A DNA stretch of 64,000 nt from Madurella fahalii (lineage: Eukaryota; Ascomycota; Sordariomycetes; Sordariales). This document shows positions 55,501-64,000 of the stretch, one piece after another. How positions within the stretch are numbered: position 1 is the first letter of the stretch; every line of letters starts with the position of its first letter. Made by a program: the position numbers and the translations under genes. Location: positions 4,216,001-4,280,000 of the forward strand of contig CM056876.1 of the NCBI GenBank assembly GCA_029876055.1, written 5' to 3'. The notes under the pieces are model-generated. The model saw only the letters and a program-made list of their open reading frames with translations, was not told the DNA's origin and did no database searches.

Positions 55501-58500
55501 CTATGTCCAGTCATCAACTTTGTCCGCAGCATCCTCGGCGGGGTCGTCGGCGGCATAGACAGGACGAGGCCAAGGGAAGGAATATTCCTCCAGCTCATCG
55601 AACCTGCCCCTGTACACTACACCGTCCTTCGGCACCAGCTCCAGTGCGCGGACCACTCGCTTGAAGTGGTTGGAATCTGGCCCGTTGACTAGCCGACGAC
55701 GGTCTAGGACGCGCTCGAGGAGGTCCTTGGCGTCGCTGAACATGCCATCTCTCCGCATGGCGTCAGCTAAACCTTCCATCGCTCCCAGTGTCCCGTGCTG
55801 GTACTCGCCAACCGTCTTTTTATACCCTTCAATTGCTATGTTGTAATGATACCGCGACCTCTCAAACTTGCCTTGTGCCTTGAGCACCAATGCCATAGAT
55901 TCGTGGGTCGAGTAGCAGAGATCAGACTCTCTCTTCTTGGCGTTCAAGTAAGTCAGTGCCTCGTTCACTTTTTCGAATGCATCCTCCAGTTGCCCGTTAC
56001 ACCGATACGCGTTCCCGAGCGCTTCCTGCTCGCGCAGGCTGTCCTCGCTCCACTCCAACTTTTTACCATCATTAGCCACTGCCCCAAGACCGTCTTCTTG
56101 GTCGTGGAGAATGGCAGCGTCCAACGCCTTTCGGAACATGTCGATGGCTTCTGGAAACTTCTTGCGGGCGCAAAGGATCTCGCCAAGGTTATGGTATGTC
56201 CGCAGCGTCGTGCGGTGGTTCTCGCCACGCAGCTTATGGTCTTCATTCTTGTCCATGCAGGTTTTGCACAGTCGTTCAGCCGCTTCCAGTTCGCCTTTCC
56301 AGAGCTTGACAATAGCAAGGCCTTCCTTTGCGTCGGTAAGGTGAAGGTTGGTGGGGTCTTCCGGCAAGGTTGAGGGCTCTGTCCGGGTGATAACCGTATT
56401 GTAGAGGGTCTCAGCTGCATCGGGGTGGCCCATGTCCTGCATAAAACCTGCGAACCGGATTGTGGCGGCGAGGAGGTTGCCGCTGCCGAGACGATTCGCG
56501 GGCGAGACCGGGCTACTAGCGGTAGGTGTGTTGAAGTCGTTGTCGTTTCTCATCAGGGCAAAAATGTGCTGCACAATGGCACTTGTGAGCCCATAGTTGC
56601 ATGACATCACGTCGTCGTGGTCGCACCGACGCAGGTGGAAGTTGATCATCCTAGCGGCCTTGCGAAACACATTTTGGCCTTCTTCGATCGTCACCTGCCG
56701 CATGCGGATCCATTCCGAGATGGCTGTGTGCAAGCGCAACTGAGGCACAGGGGGCTGTGATTTCTCGACCGGCACCTGGGTGGCTGGTCCCTTTACTGAC
56801 ACGTGGGTGGCTTCTTCCTTGACCGGCGCCTGGGCCGCTTTTTCCTTGACTAACTCGGACACGTCTTTCGCTGCTTCCTCAACCGATACAAGGGTGGCGA
56901 GAGAATTTTTCGCAAGGTCGTCGAAAGCTTCATTGATGCTGTCCGCTTCCACAGATCTACTGACCCATTCGTCATTGTTGGGGTAGGAGAGAGCGGTCTG
57001 CGTTCTGTCAAAAAAGCTGGCGTCGAGACGGTTCCGGTCAACGAAGCCGGATATCTCCAGGTATTTCCACGCTTTGCCTTTCTCACGCTCCTTGAGGTGA
57101 TGGATCTGAAGATCAAATGTTGCCATGATGCTAAGGGAGACCTGTCTCCCTGTCTGATTGGCAACGCGCCGATACACGAGGGAATACAGTGTCTGCTGGT
57201 AAATTTTCTTCTCCTCCCTATTGAATTTGTCGACAAAGGTCGCCAGCGTTGTCCTTGCGTGCGAGTGAGTGATAAAGGCTGCTGCCATTTCGATGGCAAG
57301 CGGGAGATAACCGAGACGATCCACAAGCTTCTTGGCGTCTTCTTTCACCCAGGGGCACTGGTACTTGTACCTCTTCGTGGGCTTGCGGAAGAGTCGGTCA
57401 TAGAGAAGCTCCAGGGCGTCCTTCTCGTCCATGGGCGGCACTTCGAGAATCGTAGGGTATCCAAGGGGGTCGGGATCCGTGATTCTCGAGGTGATGATTA
57501 CGCATCCGGCCGGACCTTTGGGCATCGCGTCCCGGATATCGAATTCGTCCGCGGCATCGTAGTTGTCGAGAATCACTAACCACTTCCGCTTCGTTTCCCG
57601 GAAGTAATCCCGAACAAATACGGCCTTTGAGCTATCCTCGAGAGCCTCAGATGGCGTCCAGGTTGGATCGATCCACTTTCGGTCCTTCCTGAGCTTCTTG
57701 CAGGCAGCTCGTATGCCAGACTCAAGAGCAGGAGCGGAGGATGAGTCGAACAAAAACACGTTGATAAACTCGGACCGAGCATTATGGATTTTTGCGTACT
57801 GTAGAGCGAGCTGCGACTTTCCGACGCCGCCCACACCGACGAGCGCAACAACATGGGGGTCATTTTTTCCCTTTCCGGAACGCTCTTCCTTCGACTTGAC
57901 TAGAGCGTCGAGTCTTTGCAAGAGGTCGACTCTGCCGACGAATTTGCTCTTCGGCGTCATCACCTCGGAAGGGAAAAGGTCCCAGTTGTAATCTTTGTCT
58001 TCTTTACGGAGATTAGCACTGTCCTCATGCCATGCGCGCAGCCTATGGCGGTGATAGTGGAAGATGGTGAACCGAATTTGACTTCAATTATACTGCGAAA
58101 GCAGCCAGACACCGAGTGGAAGAATACATGTAAATAGATACAGATAGTCAAGACGAGGGGCGGGTGGTAGGGCTATGGCAACAGCCAACCGACGCGATCG
58201 GGGTGGGCACTAACCGTTCCGAAATATCCAGACTGTGCCATCCTTTATGCCTTGAATCAATCGACTCAGCGGCTGCCATATCGCCAGGAACCGGGGGTCG
58301 TCCTTTGTCCAGAACTTGACCATCGTCAAGTGGTTTCCTTCAACCTCACTGCTTTGCGCCTGGTATTCCTGCGTCAAGACAGCTGAAGCCTGGTTGACAA
58401 CCTGTTCTCACTGTACTTAGCTCTAATCCAGTCACGAGACACTGAATTTCCAATGAAAAACATGGCAGAACAGACTGACTGACCTTGCCCACGTAAGTAA

Positions 58501-59729
58501 ATCCAAACTTCTCGGCCACAAAGGTGAGAAGGATCGGGTCTCCTTGTTCGTAACGTTTTCTGAGGGCGACCTTGTAGTCCCCCTTCCAATCGAAGGCCAC
58601 GTGTGTCTGCACCTGGAGCGTGCGGAGGACGCCGGTGTTGAGGCCAAGAAAGGGCCAAATCAACCATGCGATGCGCAGCACACGCGTCGCGATCGCGCTA
58701 CCTGTGTGGGGGACCCCAATTGCCGCCACGGCCTTGGTGCAAGCAAAGATGCGCTGCTCGTCGGGGTGGGTATCGTCGAGGATTGAGCACCTGGCAAGCG
58801 CCTGGATAATTCGGTCACTAAAAATTCCTAGACACTCAACGCTTTCTCTTAACAGAACCGTGAAAGGAACACAGCAAATGAAGGCGTCGGACTTACTCTC
58901 TCGATGACAAGTCCCCCCAGGCTATGGCCGATAAAGATGAGCGGTCGATACTCCTATTGCAAAGATCGGTTAGTGCGAGACATAAGCATCAAATGGGACA
59001 CTAAAAAGGTCAACATACCGATTTCGTTTTGCTGCGGAACAGTATGAGTTGGTGTAAGAAGGTCTGGGCGTCCGAATTAAGGTCGCTCTTGATGACCTTG
59101 GTGGAAAAAAAAGGATTGTTGCCCACCGGGGCGCTGTAGCCGTAGGTGACAACGCGGACGTCGGGCTGCTCCTCAGGTAGGATGTCCCGGGGCCAGCACG
59201 TCTCGGTCGCGGGGTGTGTACACGGCTGGAGCTTTTGCGAAAGCGTTCGAGGGTTCTCACACGTCCAAGTGCTGATGGCGCCGCCAGCGAGTCCGTGGAC
59301 GAAGATGACGCTGTTAAAACGAGTGAGTCAAAGTGGAAAATAAGAAGAGCGGGGGAAAGGACGTGAGGGATTTCTCCAATTATCTGCCGTATTTATTGGG
59401 AAGTACAGTGCCACTTACTCTGCTATCGCATCATTTGGGTCAGTCGGCTGATACAGGACAGTGAACCCAATCGGGTGCTTTTTCAGCTTCAGCGGCTTGG
59501 CAACAGCTGACGAATTGTCGACCGCAGTGGTTGTCTCGCTTATGCGACGCCTGGAAGATTGGAAGGTGCTGTTAGTGATTACCTAGTCATGTGGCCCAGA
59601 AGCAGAAAGAGTCTTCAACTTGCAAAGCTTGTTAAGGTTCAGGTGCACTTACTCCGCGCTGTGGGTCTCCGGGGATGCTTGCCCATCGCTAGAGGGGCCG
59701 CTGTCTTCTACAGTCACAAGAGCAGGCAT
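55501..59729 (-). CDS. NLR-like receptor: SesB-type lipase/esterase, NB-ARC, TPR repeats
   Basis: Seven exons: 59653-59729, 59419-59550, 59019-59310, 58897-58953, 58484-58801, 58215-58401, and a last from about 57990 to 55501. Phases agree for all but the final junction, where the acceptor is uncertain. ATG 59729 has a good context; an earlier in-frame ATG is at 59942. About 1180 aa. The first 350 residues form a serine esterase fold: VIFVHGLAGG, the nucleophile elbow GHSLGG, GVPHTGS, and GNHLTM with the catalytic His (SesB/PGAP1-like). NB-ARC follows: FVGR, P-loop GVGGVGKS, Walker B WLVILDNYD, CVIITSR, GYLPLAIEMAAA. A linker carries repeated PVKEEAT/PVEKS units, then five or more TPR-like helix pairs. 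Such proteins couple recognition to cell death in fungi. Confidence 0.85.
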
Positions 59730-59942
59730 TGTGTTTAAGCTTGCGTTGAAGTATTCAACTGTTAGGAACGAAGCGTGCACTCTTCGGATACAATAATGCT
59801 GTACAAAGCGCAACAAGAGCAAATAGTCGGCGGTACCGAGAGGGAAGTGCGGTTGTCCTCTCGGCTGCTTTAATACATTTGCCTTTCCTGACTCTAGACC
59901 CCTCTTAGAATTGTCCATTCTGTGAAGGAGGGTGAACAGCAT

Positions 59943-60571
59943 GACAAAGTCATGTCAGCCGTCCTCAATCTCGCCATGATTCTTGTCCAGACGTCGACGC
60001 CATCACTCGGCAACCGCTGATGAGGCGCTGTAGTGTTTTCTTCATTGGGCGCCACAAAAGTGGCTGTCGGGCATTGACGGGGAAGGCGGGAGTTCGATCA
60101 CGGCCAGCGGGTTTCCGGAATGGGGTGGCCAGGGGCAGAAGCGCCCGTCGAATCAGGCAACCCTAAGAGAAAAATCAGCCCCCGCGCCGCAAGTATTCGG
60201 GCTCAAACCAAGTTCAAAAACTTGAGAGAACCCGGGACCACGGGCACGGAAAGACAGCCCCTTTACCTATCATAGCCTTGGTATCTTTAAAGAGTGAGTT
60301 GAAACCATGACTTGCTTGAGTACCTAAATGCGCTTGACAGGTTGTTGTCGGAGATACTATCCTCTAGATAACGCACCCATCACCCCATATTTTGCGGCTG
60401 GAGCGATACCGTAGATCATATGACGCCTAGCTGCACTATCAATCCACAAAGCCCCCTTTACACCCCCCATCACGCCATCTTTCACCCCACTCTGCTTCCC
60501 ACTCAGCCACTCAAGGCACACCCATCCCCGACTCCACCCCATGGTCGCAATGGAAGGGTCGCGATACCAGG
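59943..60571. other. Intergenic, nothing recognised
   Basis: About 630 bases upstream of the NLR gene and downstream of the agmatinase-like gene. No structure noted. Confidence 0.35.
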
Positions 60572-62179
60572 TTATTCAACAGGCACCTGAATCATCAAAT
60601 CCAGCAATGACTGGACCACTTCTGTCGCGGCGAGGACCGTAGTTTCTCCGGGATTGTCATGCCGGCGCAACCTCCACGACATCGGCACCGACAATCTCCA
60701 GGCCAACCAGAGAATCAAGAATGGTTAAAAACTCCCTGGTGGTCCAACCACCAGGTTCTGCAGTGCCCGTCGCTGTCGTGCTCACGTTGTCAGAAATGAA
60801 CGAATCAAGGTGTTTCGCTGCATGGGAAAGAGTTGATGCTTTGATTGACGTACCAGGTGCATACGCTGGGTCCAGAACGTCAATGTCGACGCTAATATAG
60901 ACCACCGAACCCCCAGCCCGATCCCGAATGGCCTGGACAATGCCAGAGACGCCGATCCTGTCCAAGTCTCTAGCAGTTATCGTGGTAAACCCGCAGCGAC
61001 GGTCATTCTTCATATCACCCTTTCGTCGACTTAGCGGAGCACGAATACCGGCATGAATGCTGTTGTTCGTGATGAGCCCCTATATCTCAGCAAGAATCAG
61101 CACAACACACGAAAGACAGGACTCTCTTCAAATTTTGTTATTGTCCCCTACCTTTTCTTGCGCGATATGGAGGAAGGTTCCATGGTTTACACCTCTAAAA
61201 ATGACTGTCAGCCCGCAAGACACCGCAATGAACCAAGACAAAGCGGGTTCTCACGCATATCCGGAAACTCCGCCCAGCACCTTTGGGTCCCACGTATCTG
61301 TCAGGTGGACTAGCCTGGTTAAAACAAGCCCCCCAATCAGCATCAAGCGTCAAGGAAAGGCAAAGACTCACCAATATGAGCGTCAAAATGAACAACCGAG
61401 ATGTCCCCCCATCTCTTGAACGCCGCTCGGAGTGCCGGGAGGGTTGTCGTGTGGTCCCCGCCCAAAGTTATGATGCGTGGGACGGAAGATTTACCCTGTG
61501 TCGTCCCTGAGCGGCCGGACACTCTCTGCTTGAGGTCAGTCTTTACTCTAATATCTAAACAGACGGTTTTAAAGGTTTATCTACTAGATGTGCTTCTTCC
61601 AGCGTAGCAAGAGCGACGCTGTTATCGAGCCAAGTCAACGGGGCGTCCCCGCAATCCACTATCTTAGCCCAGTCTTTGAATGGATTACGCCCTTTAACTT
61701 GTCAGAGACCGGCGAAACTGGAAAGAAGACTACGAAATACCCGTGTAAACATTCCATGCATCGTCGGCGTTAAGTCTCCACGATGCTGCTCGGATTCCCC
61801 GTGGTCCAAATCTTGCACCTGGTCGTCCTGTTACGTCCTGTTGACGTATGCAAATGACCCAGTCAGTATAGGAGTACCACAGATGATAATTCGAGATTCT
61901 TGATGAACAATACCCGGCACCTACCGTATCAAAAGGGGCCCCGAGAATAGCGATGCCGTACTGAGCCTCGGGGCCTCCCGTAAAGCAGTTGACATGAGAG
62001 ATGTTAGCGAAAGTCGTTAAGCCCGAGCGGTCATTATCGAACAGAGCTTCAAAACTCTCTGTGGACGGAGTCCTCAGCGGTTTTTGGTTCTAGGTCAGTG
62101 GTAAATCGCAAGCCGACGCCCCGGTGTTACAAATAGCGACTAAAAGCAGAAGACAAATAGACTTCCAAAACAGTGGCAT
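60572..62179 (-). pseudogene. Agmatinase-like ureohydrolase, frameshifted at the C-terminus
   Basis: Exons (minus) 61925-62179, 61741-61837, 61585-61697, 61372-61525, 61255-61297, 61152-61194, and 61079 down. Metal-binding motifs of the arginase/agmatinase fold: GGDHTTT, HFDAHID (across a splice), DTWDPKVLGG, HGTFLHIAQEK, HAGIRAPL and SVDIDVLDPAYAPGT; EPGGWTTRE and VGADVVEVAPA follow. The frame then hits TGA at 60657, but a shift of frame there gives the usual end DNPGETTVLAATEVVQSLLDL to TAA 60572. TAG 62090-62092 also falls after a signal peptide (LLLLVAICNTGASA), though an alternative intron might avoid it. Agmatinases split agmatine into urea and putrescine. Confidence 0.75.
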
Positions 62180-63225
62180 TATTACTACTCCTATTAGACT
62201 TCCTCAACTGTAAACAAAGTCACAAAGGCATGGATTTCATACTTCCAGTTTTTTTTGCCAGGAAAAAAGTTGATAGATTAGGGTAGTTCGACGACGTCAC
62301 CTACCCGCAGCAACAAGCGGGTCACCCCACCACTTCCCCGCAGCAGACAGTCAGACCATGGCGAGAGGTTCAGCCCTCACGAGAGGGCCAGCCTTGACGG
62401 AGAACTGGGAATACGCGGCCCCGGATGATGACATTTATGACTGGGAGGCTGAGTCTGACAGAGGGATGGGCTGTTTGAGGGTGAGGTGCCGAAAGGAAAT
62501 AGCTGCAAAGAGGAGCTTGTTGCGCCGGCTGTTCAACCTGACACCAAAGAGTGCGCTATAGCATCACTGACAACATCGTGGTTATTTCCGCCCTGTTCAG
62601 TTTCTCTCCGTATCCACGACCACCTACCATCAGATGCTCTCTACCTTTTAAAGCGTGCTATGGAGATATGACTAGTGTGTCTGGCAGTAATTATTATCCA
62701 CCCACTGTTACGTGCCCAATAGCCTTTTAGAAAGTGCGGCGGTTGCTCGGGAGGCTGGAAATTACTTTAGTTTGCAATCCCTCGCAAGGCGATACGCCCT
62801 TTTGATGAAACCAAATCCCCTGTATGTGCGGGCATTGCGAAGGGACCTGAGCGGTCGGGGTATAACGGGAGCGCCATACCTGCGTAGGGCCGTATATTTC
62901 GCCGTAAGATGGTGATGTGGGCCGACGCGCCTGTCTAGTCGCTTGCCGCCATGTGTTTCCTGGGCGGGGGTAGCGGTGTGTTTTGGTTGGTCGGAGATCT
63001 GGCAGCTCCAGAGGACGTGGGCGACCGGAAGCTCAGACAGGAGGAGGCAGAAGTGTCGGCAAGTTGGGAGAGATCAAAGGCGGTATTGCCGATCTAGACT
63101 CTGAACCAAGTGTATAAAGCTTTCCAGCGATAGACTAACGTACATTATCACCGAGCGGTGGGTATCACCGAGCGGTGGCCTCTCTACAACCCAACAACAA
63201 CTATCATCAACTGCAGTCCAAAATA
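62180..63225. other. Intergenic with one unassigned short frame
   Basis: An ATG frame 62358-62561 (67 aa, start MARGSALTRG, acidic middle DDDIYDWEAE) lies divergent to the ureohydrolase; no family resemblance and no confirmation as a gene. The rest shows nothing. Confidence 0.3.
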
Positions 63226-64000
63226 CTATAAACCAACTACAATTACATTAGAAACAGATGAATCAGACCCTTCTGCAACCTCCTGGCACGTACGGGCATT
63301 ATGGCCAGGCTTGCCACACACGCCACAGCACCGAACCTTCGTACGACCCCCCCCGGCACCACTACCATCCGGCTGTGTTTCTTGCATTGCCTCCCCACGT
63401 ACAGCCCCCTGGCTTACTACCTCCTCTGCCTCCTGTACAGTAAGTGATCCTCCAAGCTGTACACGTGTTTTTTTGGCCCTCCGGCGCTTGCTTAGTGCCT
63501 CGTTGGCCTTGCGGAGCGAAGACACCTCTGCCTGAAGGAGGGCCACCTGGTGCATTACAGCTATCGTACCCTTGGTAAGCTGGTCTATAGCAGCCAATAC
63601 TGAAGTTGGGGAGCTATTTTGATGGTTGGCAATGCGAGTCTTGATAAGCGTTGACTGCGAATCGGCTTCTCGAGGGTTGTGTGGTGTCTGGAAGACCCAA
63701 GGTTGTGCAGTGCCAGGGCGGGAGGTTAGGGGTGTTGGCGTACGAAGCTTGATATCTAGCTTCGAAAGCACCTTCTCTGGATCGTAAGGTATAAGGCCAG
63801 CCCCTGCAAAGCCGCCCTGGATATTCCTCTCGGTGATAGAGGCAAAGAAGGTGTAAAGGGGTTGTTCTGGGAACACGTTGAGGGAGATGGACCACGATGT
63901 CTTGATACCGAAAAGACCTGGACCAGCGGGCGATATCTTGGTGAACAGCCTCCTATCAATTACATAGAGACTGATCCTTGCAGATCAGAAGTGCCCCACG
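63226..64000 (-). pseudogene. Pogo-type transposase, C-terminal part (continues off the right edge)
   Basis: The minus-strand frame reads SLNVFPEQPLYTFFAS, NIQGGFAGAGLIPYDPEKVLSKLDI, LTSRPGTAQPWVFQTPHNP, TSVLAAIDQLTKGTIAVMHQVALL, RRRAKKTRVQLGGSLTVQEAEEV and a knuckle CCGVCGKPGHNARTC. The order matches the C-terminal part of Fot/pogo-family DDE transposases. TGA (about 63973) and a truncation at the window edge leave the catalytic domain out. It is the least damaged of the three copies here and serves as a guide for reading the others. Confidence 0.75.

Noticed and set aside
1..64000. CRISPR arrays, ribosome binding sites, bacterial operons
   Set aside because: The sequence is fungal, with introns throughout; no regular direct-repeat and spacer array was found.

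Overview
The window is nuclear DNA of a filamentous ascomycete (Pezizomycotina, probably a sordariomycete-like mould). The evidence is short spliceosomal introns (about 45-90 nt, GT..AG, CTAAC/CTGAC-type branch sites) and fungus-typical families: HET domain, hydrophobin, DUF1996, fungal rhodopsin-like membrane proteins, DMATS and UbiA prenyltransferases, an NB-ARC/TPR receptor. Many nonsense changes are of the C-to-T/G-to-A type. All exon coordinates here were worked out by hand from splice signals and reading frame.

Layout. 1-8 kb: the tail of an unidentified gene, then a ten-exon gene for a protein of about 1832 aa with a central hedgehog/intein-like (Hint) domain and a hydrophobic C-terminal third. 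8-9 kb: a secreted endonuclease/exonuclease/phosphatase-family enzyme. 9-17 kb: a zone of decayed genes (HET-protein tail, short-chain dehydrogenase, FAD-dependent oxidoreductase with one TAG, UbiA prenyltransferase with two frameshifts and a TAG) around one intact rhodopsin-like membrane protein gene. 18-25 kb: a BAHD-like acyltransferase, an HSL-type alpha/beta hydrolase, and a HET-domain gene that lacks an ATG. 25-38 kb: small and broken genes (frameshifted small protein, broken hydrophobin, tetraspan membrane protein), then a block with a CmcJ/NvfI-like oxygenase (one frameshift), an intact methyltransferase, a DMATS pseudogene and an MFS transporter with two AT instead of GT splice donors. 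38.6-39.8 kb: BTB/POZ protein.

40.8-43.7 kb is a complete but mutated Mutator-like (MULE) transposon with about 85-bp terminal inverted repeats and an 8-bp target duplication. 45.7-50.7 kb holds a secreted DUF1996 protein and a second rhodopsin-like membrane protein. 50.8-54.5 kb is a nest of repeats: a fold-back element built on two inverted LTRs, a copia gag remnant, a solo LTR with a 5-bp duplication, a small element with two direct repeats and tRNA-like boxes, and pogo-type transposase tails. 55.5-59.7 kb carries a seven-exon NLR-like receptor (SesB-like lipase, NB-ARC, TPR). 60.6-62.2 kb is an agmatinase-like ureohydrolase gene with a frameshifted end. The window closes in another pogo transposase fragment.

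Two biological themes stand out. First, the prenyltransferases, oxidoreductases, acyltransferase, methyltransferase, hydrolase and transporter between 14 and 38 kb look like a secondary-metabolite locus or loci that have largely decayed. Second, the HET gene, the HET pseudogene, the SesB/NB-ARC/TPR gene and possibly the Hint-domain protein suggest a locus involved in allorecognition or conflict. The density of repeats and pseudogenes fits a fast-evolving accessory, perhaps subtelomeric, region.
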